From contig JACQZO010000022.1 of assembly GCA_016207805.1 (NCBI GenBank), positions 1 to 64,000 on the forward strand: a stretch of DNA of 64,000 bases, read 5' to 3'. The position numbers were made by a program, and so were the translations under genes. Below the pieces are notes generated by a model, which worked only from the letters and a program-made list of their open reading frames with translations, was not told where the DNA came from and made no database searches. This document shows positions 43,088 to 50,528 of the stretch, one piece after another (position 1 is the first letter of the stretch; every line of letters begins with the position of its first letter). The DNA is from Candidatus Abawacabacteria bacterium (GTDB lineage: Bacteria; Patescibacteriota; Gracilibacteria; RBG-16-42-10).

Positions 43088-44620
43088 ATGATATTTGTCG
43101 ACAGATTGCTCAATAGCATCACCATGTACCGCGTAGTACTTTATAGTCTTACCCTGCTCACTGGCATTGCTTTCCTTTTGAGCTTCTTAGGCTATTTTCT
43201 CCAGCTTGATTGGCTCAGCCTACCTTACTCGCCGGGAGAAATGTTGCTTTCTTTATTCGCGCTGACGATTTTTGTTGGGGGAAGTAATTACCTTTTCTCA
43301 TGGTTATTTAAAGTACCTAGAAACTTTGAATCAGGAGCGATTACTTTGTTAATTCTCTTTTTTATTTTAGCCCCATCAACTAATTACTTTGATCTATTCT
43401 CAGTAGCATTAGCTGGCACAGTAGCAATGGCGGCGAAATATCTTTTAGTGATAAAAAATAAGCATATATTTAATCCCGCTGCCCTTGGTTTGGTGGTAAT
43501 TGGTTTAATTGGTAGTAGCTCAGCAGTCTGGTGGGTGGGCAGTGCTGTTTTGTTACCTTTTGTCACAATTCTTGGTTTGCTCGTTGTGCGAAAAGTGAGG
43601 CGCTTTGCTATGTTTGCCACTTTTTTTGTAGTCAGTTTTGTTAGTTTAACTATGGTGGGCTTGGTTGCTGGTATGCCCTTAGCTGATTTGGCCATACAAA
43701 TACTAGCATCGTGGCCTATTATTTTCTTTGGAACGATTATGCTTACTGAGCCTCTGACTACACCACCAACTAGACGGCTACAAATAATCTATGCAGTTAT
43801 TGTTGGTCTGCTTTTTGCTTCCCAATTTCATATCGGATCATTTTATATCACCCCAGAATGGGCGTTGGTGCTAGGTAACATATTTTCTTATCTAGTCAGT
43901 CCTAAGCAGCGAGTACTGCTTTATTTCAAGAATAAAACGCAATTGGCACCTAGTATTTATGATCTAGTTTTTGTCCCTGAAGAGAAGATTATGTATCAAC
44001 CAGGTCAATATATGGAGTGGACTATTTCCCCAGCACATGCTGATGGCCGAGGTAATAGAAGATACTTTACTTTAGCTTCCGCACCTACTGAAGCAGAGAT
44101 TCATTTGGGTATAAAAGTAAATCCTGAAGGAAGTAGTTTCAAAAAAGATTTACAAAATATGTCAGCTGGAGAGACCATTATCGTTTCTCAGCTCGCTGGT
44201 GAATTTACTATGCCGGCTGACCGCAATAAGAAATTGCTATTTATTGCTGGTGGTATTGGAATCACTCCATTTCGCAGCATGATTAAGTACTTATTGGATA
44301 ACGACCAGAAGCGTGATGTTGTCTTGTTGTATGCTTGCAGTAATGAAGCTGATTTTGTGTACCAAGATATTTTTAGCCAAGCAGAAAAGGCATTAGGAAT
44401 AAAGACACACTGTATATTATCAGAGGTACCTAGTTCGGCCTGGCCTGGCAAAGTAGGTCACATCAATAAACGAATGCTAGATGAGCTGGTTCCGGATTTT
44501 AAAGAAAGGCTGATATATATTTCTGGTCCTGGAGGAATGGTCGATGCCTACCGAAAACTGTTTAAATCGTTAGGAGCAAAGAAGCGACAAATCAAGACAG
44601 ACTATTTTCCAGGATTTTGA
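43088..44620 (+). CDS. RnfD/NqrB-like membrane domain fused to ferredoxin-NAD(P)+ reductase
   Basis: 510 residues. Residues 1-275 hold about eight to nine membrane helices resembling RnfD/NqrB (FESGAITLLILFFILAPST, NPAALGLVVIG, TEPLTTPPTRR). Residues about 280-510 are an FNR-type module: FAD motif NRRYFTLAS, FAD/NAD region FKKDLQNM and GEFTMP, NAD(P)-binding GGIGITPFRSM, LYACSNEADFVY, and ISGPGGMVDAY. I infer electron flow from cytoplasmic NAD(P)H across the membrane to the flavinylated lipoprotein. This is a compressed version of Rnf/Nqr-type flavin chains. It is the last gene of the operon; a heptamer array starts 1 nt after its stop. Confidence 0.9.
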   Translation: MIFVDRLLNSITMYRVVLYSLTLLTGIAFLLSFLGYFLQLDWLSLPYSPGEMLLSLFALTIFVGGSNYLFSWLFKVPRNFESGAITLLILFFILAPSTNYFDLFSVALAGTVAMAAKYLLVIKNKHIFNPAALGLVVIGLIGSSSAVWWVGSAVLLPFVTILGLLVVRKVRRFAMFATFFVVSFVSLTMVGLVAGMPLADLAIQILASWPIIFFGTIMLTEPLTTPPTRRLQIIYAVIVGLLFASQFHIGSFYITPEWALVLGNIFSYLVSPKQRVLLYFKNKTQLAPSIYDLVFVPEEKIMYQPGQYMEWTISPAHADGRGNRRYFTLASAPTEAEIHLGIKVNPEGSSFKKDLQNMSAGETIIVSQLAGEFTMPADRNKKLLFIAGGIGITPFRSMIKYLLDNDQKRDVVLLYACSNEADFVYQDIFSQAEKALGIKTHCILSEVPSSAWPGKVGHINKRMLDELVPDFKERLIYISGPGGMVDAYRKLFKSLGAKKRQIKTDYFPGF

Positions 44621-44621
44621 G

Positions 44622-44660
44622 TGAAGGCAGAAGTCAGATGGCAGAGGGCAGAAGTGAGGG
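44622..44660 (+). repeat. GGCAGAA heptamer array, left copy
   Basis: Five consecutive 7-nt units (GGCAGAA, GTCAGAT, GGCAGAG, GGCAGAA, GTGAGGG), 1 nt after the stop of the flavin reductase gene. Confidence 0.85.
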
Positions 44661-44668
44661 GAAAGGAG

Positions 44669-45022
44669 CTAGGTAATGAGTTTGGTTTTTACAGTATTTA
44701 CGCTTGTGACTAATAATTTGATCATTTGTTCAGTACTTTCTATTATTTGTTTGCAATCAATCTTAGTTAAGTTCGTTTCGTCTAATAATTGTAACCAGTA
44801 CTCGGTCTTACGTGCTTCTTTTAATGCTATTTCTAGTTTATTGAGAAAGTCTCTTTTGCTTTGAGCTGAATGCGATTCGCTAATATTGGCACCAACACTT
44901 GTACCACTGCGTAACAGTTGTTTAGCAATTACATACTCTTTTTGCTGCAATAGTTTCTGATAAAAGTAAATAATTTCCACCGCCAAGGCGAAGCTACGCT
45001 TTTTTAGAAAGTTGTGCTTCAT
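44669..45022 (-). CDS. Four-helix bundle protein (23S rRNA intervening-sequence / bAvd family)
   Basis: 117 residues, all helical and basic. The family hallmark is clear: QLLRSGTSVGANISES, then KRDFLNKLEIALKEARKTEYWLQLLDE (TIGR02436-type). Relatives are encoded in rRNA intervening sequences and, as Avd, in diversity-generating retroelements, where they form pentameric barrels binding nucleic acid. No reverse transcriptase, template repeat or rRNA is present here. The gene is enclosed between inverted heptamer arrays, which suggests it travels with or acts on them. Its role is unknown. Confidence 0.93.
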   Translation of the reverse strand: MKHNFLKKRSFALAVEIIYFYQKLLQQKEYVIAKQLLRSGTSVGANISESHSAQSKRDFLNKLEIALKEARKTEYWLQLLDETNLTKIDCKQIIESTEQMIKLLVTSVNTVKTKLIT

Positions 45023-45117
45023 AATGCTTCAAGTTAACTGTACTTAATAATAGTGACACTTTTATTTTCAGGAAGCCCCAAAAAGTTAAGTTCCATGACA
45101 ACTTAATGAACTTTTAA

Positions 45118-45164
45118 CACTTCTGCCTTCTGCCCTCTGCCTCCTGGCTTCTGACTTCATTCGG
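45118..45164 (-). repeat. GGCAGAA heptamer array, right inverted copy
   Basis: Read on the minus strand: six units (GTCAGAA, GCCAGGA, GGCAGAG, GGCAGAA, GGCAGAA, GTGTT), the inverted counterpart of 44622-44660. It lies about 50 nt before the HAD gene start. Confidence 0.85.
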
Positions 45165-45216
45165 TGAGTGGACTAAATTGCCTTTCGGGACTTTACTATT
45201 TTCAGTAATTCTCAAT

Positions 45217-45813
45217 ATGCGGTCGCTGCTTTTGGTTGATTTTGATGGCACTCTTTGTTTTGATCGCTTTTGGCGTAGTGTTTCTCCTGAGGTCATGGCC
45301 CAAATTCAAAGTTTACTTTTTTCTGCTAATAGAGATTTGATTAGAAATTGGATGCGAGGCCAATATTCCTCAGAGCAAGTGAATCGCTTTATCGCTGATA
45401 CAACGGGTGTTGCTTATGATGATTTGTGGGAAATGTTTGTACGCGACTGCGAAAATATGAGTGTGTCACCAAAAGCGCTTGCTCAAGTAGCACTGTTACG
45501 TGAGCGATTTCATACTGTGTTGTTAACGGATAATATGGATTGCTTTACACGATTCACTGTGCCGAAGTTACAATTAAACGCTTATTTTGATCACATTCTT
45601 AATTCTGCCGATCATGGCAAAATGAAAAGTGATAATGATGGCGAATTGTTTGCCAAATTAGCGAAAAAAATAGGGGTTTCTATTGATCAAACATGGCTTG
45701 TCGATAATTCTGTTTCCGCTTGCGAGCATATCACCAAACAGGGGGGGCGAGCATGTTTAGTAACTTCTGAACAAACATGCGAATATTGGCTAGATTCCTT
45801 GCTTTTGTGCTAG
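45217..45813 (+). CDS. HAD-superfamily hydrolase
   Basis: 198 residues from the ATG at 45217 (MRSLLLVDFDGTLCFD); an upstream in-frame ATG at 45178 would add residues unlike the family. The four HAD motifs are visible: LVDFDGTL (nucleophile Asp), VLLTDNMD (motif II), HGKMKSDN (Lys of motif III), and WLVDNSVSAC (motif IV, with only one acidic residue followed by Asn-Ser). It is probably a small-molecule phosphatase. Its end overlaps the convergent 93-residue gene by 24 nt. Confidence 0.85.
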   Translation: MRSLLLVDFDGTLCFDRFWRSVSPEVMAQIQSLLFSANRDLIRNWMRGQYSSEQVNRFIADTTGVAYDDLWEMFVRDCENMSVSPKALAQVALLRERFHTVLLTDNMDCFTRFTVPKLQLNAYFDHILNSADHGKMKSDNDGELFAKLAKKIGVSIDQTWLVDNSVSACEHITKQGGRACLVTSEQTCEYWLDSLLLC

Positions 45814-46071
45814 TAAAGCAATAGCACTATTCACAGCTTTAGCTAGATCTTCCCATACCAGCTTTTTATCTATTGAGATCATTAATCCAAAACCACCTTT
45901 GCGGCTTTTAACGACAAACATAAGCTCACTGCCAGCCTCAGCTACTGTGACACTATCAATGGCTTCAATCGCTAAGCGTTTACTGGTGGCACTGCCACTT
46001 AATCCTGATACTTCCAACACTAGACCATCGAAGCTGGCCATTTTGCCACCATCATGTACTTGTAAATGCAT
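45790..46071 (-). CDS. Hypothetical protein, PH-like beta protein
   Basis: 93 residues with alternating beta strands (FDGLVLEVSGL, SVTVAEAGSELMFVVKSRKGGFGLMISID) and a C-terminal amphipathic helix (LAKAVNSAIALLAQ). This order of strands then helix is like a small pleckstrin-homology-type fold. The assignment is structural guesswork. It has no signal peptide. It overlaps the HAD gene end to end. Confidence 0.55.
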   Translation of the reverse strand: MHLQVHDGGKMASFDGLVLEVSGLSGSATSKRLAIEAIDSVTVAEAGSELMFVVKSRKGGFGLMISIDKKLVWEDLAKAVNSAIALLAQKQGI

Positions 46072-46178
46072 AAGTTTTTTTAGTAACTGTATTCTAACCG
46101 ATCAAAAAGTATTCTGCATTTATTTACAATTCCTGTCGGCAAGAGTTAAATGATTCGTGGTATTTCAAAATCTTTGCT

Positions 46179-47297
46179 ATGAAAAATTCCCTTGGCCCAC
46201 TTTTATTGGGAATAATCTTTTTGAGTAATACTTTTGCTCAATCGCTTGAAGCTGCTAGTTTTAATGACGTTCCAGCTACCGATCCTGATATTGCTGCCTA
46301 CAATTTTGTTAGCGATCAAGGAATTATGACTGGTGCCGAAGATGGCAAATTTCATCCTGAACTGGGTCTTACTCGTTGTGAACTAGTAAAAATAGCTTTG
46401 TTGGCGTCGAATGCTAGATTGAATACGGACTCTTCTGCTTCATTTCCTGACATTACAGCTACTCACTGGTGTCATCGTTATGCTAAAACTGCTTTAAGCT
46501 TGCGCATTATTAGTGGTTATCCTGATGGTAAGTTTCGACCCAATCAAAAGGTGACGCAAATTGAGGCTCTGAAGATTTTGATCAATAGTGCCAACGCTAT
46601 TTTGCCTCAGGTAACAAGTATTCGTTATAGCGACGTGGCTATAAGTGATTGGTGGGCGCCTTATATTCAATATGCTCAAGATACTATTTTTAGTGCTCAA
46701 CCTCTGTATATTCGTGAAAGCCGCAACTATGGCATCAATCGTGAAATGTATCGTGCTGAAACTGCTTACATTGTATGGAAGTTATTTGCTCAGTCTGTGG
46801 GGACTACTATGTTGCAATATCAAAATACTGATTTGGCTATTGCTCTCAATTATCCTCAAGGTTGGCAGGTATCACGGAGTCCATATGAAACCACAGCTAT
46901 TATGATCGAATTTATCAGTCCTCAGTCTATTCAAAGAGCCAACAATCTAGAGCCTCATCAAATGGAGTGCTATACCTGCGGTCCTGATTTCGTTGCTTCT
47001 TATTATGCTTCTTTTGCTGAATTCAAAGAAAGTTTTAATAGCGTCTCTTCAGCTACTTCAGTGCGCGGTGTGCTTGAGAGTATTGAAAGTATGAGCGTGA
47101 TCGGTGAACGAGCATTGTCAGGTAGTAATGGTAGTGTGAGTGCTCTTGAGGTGATTCAGGATGTTGCTTTTCCAATGTACACTCTGTTTGCCGAAAAGAA
47201 TGGCCATGTATATATCTTTACTTTTGCTTATGCTGAAAACAGAGCTGATCTGAATATTTTGGAAAGCCAAATTCTAGACTCAATCAGATTTCTTTAA
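46179..47297 (+). CDS. S-layer-homology protein with PsbP-like C-terminal domain
   Basis: 372 residues. After a signal peptide (LGPLLLGIIFLSNTFAQSLEA) come SLH modules (GIMTGAEDGKFHPELGLTRCELVKIALL; ISGYPDGKFRPNQKVTQIEALKILI; a weaker third around RAETAYIVWKLFA). Residues about 220-372 resemble a PsbP/DUF1795-like domain (LAIALNYPQGWQV ... ILESQILDSIRFL). Cell-wall-bound by the SLH part. It is followed 10 nt later by a small membrane protein gene. The C-terminal domain is of the same general sort as in the 58.8-kb protein. Confidence 0.85.
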   Translation: MKNSLGPLLLGIIFLSNTFAQSLEAASFNDVPATDPDIAAYNFVSDQGIMTGAEDGKFHPELGLTRCELVKIALLASNARLNTDSSASFPDITATHWCHRYAKTALSLRIISGYPDGKFRPNQKVTQIEALKILINSANAILPQVTSIRYSDVAISDWWAPYIQYAQDTIFSAQPLYIRESRNYGINREMYRAETAYIVWKLFAQSVGTTMLQYQNTDLAIALNYPQGWQVSRSPYETTAIMIEFISPQSIQRANNLEPHQMECYTCGPDFVASYYASFAEFKESFNSVSSATSVRGVLESIESMSVIGERALSGSNGSVSALEVIQDVAFPMYTLFAEKNGHVYIFTFAYAENRADLNILESQILDSIRFL

Positions 47298-47307
47298 GTC
47301 AGTATTT

Positions 47308-47766
47308 ATGAATCAAAACATCAAACCGCTAAGATTATTGGTGCCGTTAGTACTGTTTGTATTAGTAATTCTCGGTGTAATCAAGTATTTGATTCCTTAT
47401 CTTACTAGTGTCTTGGGCAGTTTTGTTTACGCGGTAGTAGGTGGTATCGGTTTTGTTTGGCTAATCTTGTTTGTCGTGTTTCGGTGGCTTATGAAAGCTG
47501 CTCCTAAAAGTGCTGCTGATATTTTGGCTAAAGGTGGTGTAGAAGCTCAGGCAAATATTTTGGCTATCTATGATACTGGCATGAAAATTAAAGATATGTA
47601 CAGCGTATTAAGAGTGCAAGTAGCCGTACAATCTCCGGACAGACCTCAATTTCAAACAGAAATTAATGGTCTATTCTCGCAAAAAAATCCTCCTCAAGTG
47701 GGGAGCAGGGTTACTGTTGTTTATCTTCCTCATAACATTAAAACTATTGCAATCAAGGGTGAGTAG
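47308..47766 (+). CDS. Small membrane protein, DUF3592-like
   Basis: 152 residues: two hydrophobic segments (LLVPLVLFVLVILGVIKYLIPYL; FVYAVVGGIGFVWLILFVVF), then a soluble beta domain (GVEAQANILAIYDTG ... VGSRVTVVYLPHN). The GSRVTVVYLP element resembles the GdxVxVxYdP strand of DUF3592 proteins. It is probably co-transcribed with the SLH protein. Function unknown. Confidence 0.6.
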   Translation: MNQNIKPLRLLVPLVLFVLVILGVIKYLIPYLTSVLGSFVYAVVGGIGFVWLILFVVFRWLMKAAPKSAADILAKGGVEAQANILAIYDTGMKIKDMYSVLRVQVAVQSPDRPQFQTEINGLFSQKNPPQVGSRVTVVYLPHNIKTIAIKGE

Positions 47767-47860
47767 ATAGTTTGTTCCGACCAAAACGCTTTAAGAGCTC
47801 TATGACCGCATTGATAAATCGCCCCTGGCAATGGGGTGGCCTGATATGGATGATGCGGTG

Positions 47861-49507
47861 TTATAGTAAGGATTGCTGATAACAAGATTCACAGAGAATA
47901 GGCTCTGTTTGGTAAACCGAGTTGATACTAATGGAACATTTGGCACATTGTCTTGGGACACTAGATTTGATCTGAAGATATCTGGATAAATTCTCGATTC
48001 TTACCAAGGGAGCAATTCGGGGTATAGGGATATGGTAGCGGCGATAAAAATCCAACTCAGCTTTCACTAAGCGGTACTTTTTGCCGCTTTGGCTACATAA
48101 AAGGACTTGTTGCAATATGTCATTGTTAGTTTCATCAATATGGTCTGGTAGCGTGGAAATAGCGCCATGCTCTTCCGTATCTTTTTCTTTCCAGGCATAG
48201 CCTCGGCGCAATGCCTCAGCTTTCGTTAAAGGTAAAAACTCCATAGCATAGGATTCATTATAGTATTGCGGTGACAAATGGCCTGGAAATGGCATGCCGT
48301 ATTCACCAGTACTGGTCATATGTTCATGAATGCGTTTACGGAGAGCAAAATATTCTTCTTTGGCATATTGCTTGTTCAAAATACAATACTCTTTTTGTCT
48401 TAACCCTACGCAGCCAAAACTGTCTTTGGTGCCAAAGCCGCAATGAATACAATATTCCAAATCTCTCGTTTGATTGGGACAGGCAATGCACCAGCGCATA
48501 TTGAAGGCGTTGTTGGCGGCGGCGTGGCACGTATATATTTGTTGGGTATTGTTGACGGCAAAAGCGGAACTAAAGATTTTATTGCCCTTTACTACACGGA
48601 TTCCTAAAAAGACATCTTCAGAATCAAGGACAAAAAATCCCTGGTTAATACGTCGAGAGTTTTTGATATAATTCCCACTACTATCTTCACTATTTTGCCC
48701 CTGATAATACTTTCTGGTAGTGCTCTTTTTCTTTTCTGCGAAGCCTTGGTATGCTGCTAACCATGCTTGATAGCTGCCCAGATTTTTTGCCTGGACTTTT
48801 GCTTGATATTCTTCAGGTAGGCACTGTTCATTTTCAAAGTAATATTCTTTATCTTTAAGATTAGTACAGCCATAACAATTCTTGAGATTCTGACAATTGA
48901 ATAGGAAGTATGAATTGCTGCAATTCGTACAATTTTCTGCCCAAAAAAGTTCATAGCTGTTACTGACATTGATACAACCATAACAAAGTTCACTATTTTG
49001 GACATTGAAGCTATCGAGCATATTTTTACATTGATTGATCACTCGGCTAAACATGATGTCTTCGCCATTGGTGCAATTGAAAACTAGGTAACAGTTTTTG
49101 GCTCCAGTAACACCGTTTACATAATCACTATTTTCAATAGTTGAGGTGATCACATAGCGACTAGGCAGGGGAACAGCTTGGAGTAATTCGCCAAATTGGC
49201 TAAAGAATGGTCGAGAAAAATCATATTCTCTGCCATAATTCATAGCGTCCCACTGATCACTGGCAAATATATCCGGAGTGTAAACCACATGTCTCTCGGG
49301 TGGGATACTAGTCAAAACTTTCTCGTGAGAAAAAGCACATTCGCCATTATAAAGGTAAATGGCATTGTCAAAACTGGTGACAGCCCGTAGTCGTTCTTCG
49401 GGAGAAATCAGTGGTAAGGGAATGCTTTGTTCTCGACAAAAAGCTTCTTCTTCAGCGGATATAATGAAGCTTTGTCCCGAAATTTGGCAAATACGCGTTT
49501 GTGCCAT
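47861..49507 (-). CDS. Cys-rich ladder family protein, copy 3
   Basis: 548 residues. The N-terminal module (ICQISGQSFIISAEEEAFCREQ) has a reduced ribbon compared with copies 2 and 4. The core keeps SDQWDAMNYGREYDFSRPFF, the Asn-Cys repeats (NCTNCSNSYFLFNCQN, CYGCTNL), and two caps (YYFENEQCLPEEYQAK, weak; CILNKQYAKEEYFAL, strong). GEYGMPFPGHLSPQYYNES and a C-terminal ribbon (CAKC ... CESC) follow. The region before the end repeats the N-terminal theme (CSQSGKKYRLVKAELDFY), so the protein opens and closes with related modules. Convergent with the 152-residue membrane protein gene. Confidence 0.8.
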   Translation of the reverse strand: MAQTRICQISGQSFIISAEEEAFCREQSIPLPLISPEERLRAVTSFDNAIYLYNGECAFSHEKVLTSIPPERHVVYTPDIFASDQWDAMNYGREYDFSRPFFSQFGELLQAVPLPSRYVITSTIENSDYVNGVTGAKNCYLVFNCTNGEDIMFSRVINQCKNMLDSFNVQNSELCYGCINVSNSYELFWAENCTNCSNSYFLFNCQNLKNCYGCTNLKDKEYYFENEQCLPEEYQAKVQAKNLGSYQAWLAAYQGFAEKKKSTTRKYYQGQNSEDSSGNYIKNSRRINQGFFVLDSEDVFLGIRVVKGNKIFSSAFAVNNTQQIYTCHAAANNAFNMRWCIACPNQTRDLEYCIHCGFGTKDSFGCVGLRQKEYCILNKQYAKEEYFALRKRIHEHMTSTGEYGMPFPGHLSPQYYNESYAMEFLPLTKAEALRRGYAWKEKDTEEHGAISTLPDHIDETNNDILQQVLLCSQSGKKYRLVKAELDFYRRYHIPIPRIAPLVRIENLSRYLQIKSSVPRQCAKCSISINSVYQTEPILCESCYQQSLL

Positions 49508-49563
49508 CGATGCTTTTTCTAAATGGATCCTACTATAATTCCTCAGATGGGAACAATTGGATA

Positions 49564-49827
49564 TTACCTTTCAAGTGACCGATTGAGCGCATCTCGAATC
49601 AGTCTCTTTGCTCTGTGGGCTGTCTGTATGGCATCAATGAGTTCGCGAAAAGTCTCTCTGCAGGTTAATTCAAATCTTCTAGGATCTTTTTGGCGCATAG
49701 GATCAAATTCTGGTGCCATGGTCATTACCATTACTTCATCTTCAGGTGTGAAAGCTATCGCATCTCTACTCTGTGGTTCATAGAAAACTTCGCCAAAAAC
49801 AGTGCGGGGTAAATAAATTATTTCCAT
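49564..49827 (-). CDS. Hypothetical protein, 87 residues
   Basis: Not recognised. A soluble, charged sequence with a beta-like start (MEIIYLPRTVFGEVFY) and a basic helical end (RFELTCRETFRELIDAIQTAHRAKRLIRDAL). I prefer this minus-strand frame over the overlapping plus-strand frame (49523-49783), because it is 10 nt behind the isochorismatase-like gene in the same direction and has a balanced soluble composition. Confidence 0.55.
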   Translation of the reverse strand: MEIIYLPRTVFGEVFYEPQSRDAIAFTPEDEVMVMTMAPEFDPMRQKDPRRFELTCRETFRELIDAIQTAHRAKRLIRDALNRSLER

Positions 49828-49837
49828 AGTGTCATAA

Positions 49838-50455
49838 TTACTGCCAAAGCAGGGTTATTTCTTCGCTGGTGGTGACGGCGCCATACCAGGTTTCTACTAA
49901 CTCTAAAAGCCTTTCTTCCCGATGTACTTTGCGAGCATTGTTAGCGATAAGATCTTTGGGCACCACTACTTTGAAACCTAAATCAAATGCATTTCTTACA
50001 GCTGTTTCAATACAGAATTCGGAGTCTACACCAGTAATAATTAATGTCTTGATATGATTAGTTTCCAATGTCTCTAGCAAGTTAGGATTGGAAAAAGCAT
50101 TGAGATTGTATTTAATAAATACTTGTTCTCTTGGAGGATTGATGCGAAAAAACTTCGGTCCATCAGTAGCGATATCACAATTCACAAATCTACCATCTAA
50201 AGTATATTGCTCTCTTTGGCGCTCATTGAGCTTTTCCCAATCATATACTTGTTGAGTGTAGAGGGTGAGAATATTGTTTTGTTTGGCTATTTCGATAAAA
50301 GGAATTAGCCTGTCAATCATCGGTTCAATACGTGATAAATCTCTACCTCGTTTAGCTAATAAACCTTCAGGAGAGCAAAAGTCATTTTGAATGTCTATTA
50401 CTAAAAGTGCTGTATGAATAGGTGCAAGTTTGTCGGGTAAAGGCTGGGTGGGCAT
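49838..50455 (-). CDS. Isochorismatase-like cysteine hydrolase
   Basis: 205 residues. The catalytic triad of the family is in place: Asp in LLVIDIQNDF, Lys in FIKYNLNAFSN, Cys in GVDSEFCIETAVRNAFDLGF. Members include nicotinamidase, ureidoacrylate and N-carbamoyl hydrolases; specificity cannot be read from the sequence. The first of two genes in a minus-strand pair with the 87-residue protein. A heptamer array begins 1 nt upstream of its ATG. Confidence 0.9.
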   Translation of the reverse strand: MPTQPLPDKLAPIHTALLVIDIQNDFCSPEGLLAKRGRDLSRIEPMIDRLIPFIEIAKQNNILTLYTQQVYDWEKLNERQREQYTLDGRFVNCDIATDGPKFFRINPPREQVFIKYNLNAFSNPNLLETLETNHIKTLIITGVDSEFCIETAVRNAFDLGFKVVVPKDLIANNARKVHREERLLELVETWYGAVTTSEEITLLWQ

Positions 50456-50500
50456 AGAAATTATAAATTACGAATTGCGAATTATGAATTATAAATGGGA
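50456..50500. repeat. AATTACG-type heptamer array upstream of isochorismatase-like gene
   Basis: Five units near AATTATA/AATTACG/AATTGCG, then AATGGG, followed by GGAGTAGGTGG (50501-50515). The whole layout, including distance to the neighbouring start codon, copies 23303-23347. Confidence 0.88.
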
Positions 50501-50528
50501 AGGAGTAGGTGGTGGGGGTAGTGGATTT

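Larger units (their letters stand above)
44622..45164. mobile_element. Four-helix-bundle gene framed by inverted heptamer arrays
   Basis: The left array (44622-44660) and the right array (45118-45164) are inverted copies with a 7-nt period (unit GGCAGAA with variants GTCAGAA, GGCAGAG), identical over most units. Between them lies one gene for a four-helix-bundle protein and a hairpin (45080-45116). The unit has a boundary structure like a small mobile or inserted cassette; no transposase or target duplication was identified. Mobility is an inference. Confidence 0.5.

Noticed and set aside
989-44620. Alternative genetic code with UGA as Gly (as in some Gracilibacteria)
   Set aside because: dus, smpB and the flavin reductase genes end naturally in TGA at family-typical lengths and no conserved Gly is encoded by TGA.
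44669-45022. Diversity-generating retroelement (Avd gene)
   Set aside because: No reverse transcriptase and no template/variable repeat pair in the neighbourhood; only the four-helix-bundle gene is present.
49523-49783. 86-residue plus-strand frame beginning MDPTIIPQMG
   Set aside because: It overlaps a better minus-strand frame that follows the isochorismatase-like gene; its Ser/Ile-rich composition looks like an antisense shadow.
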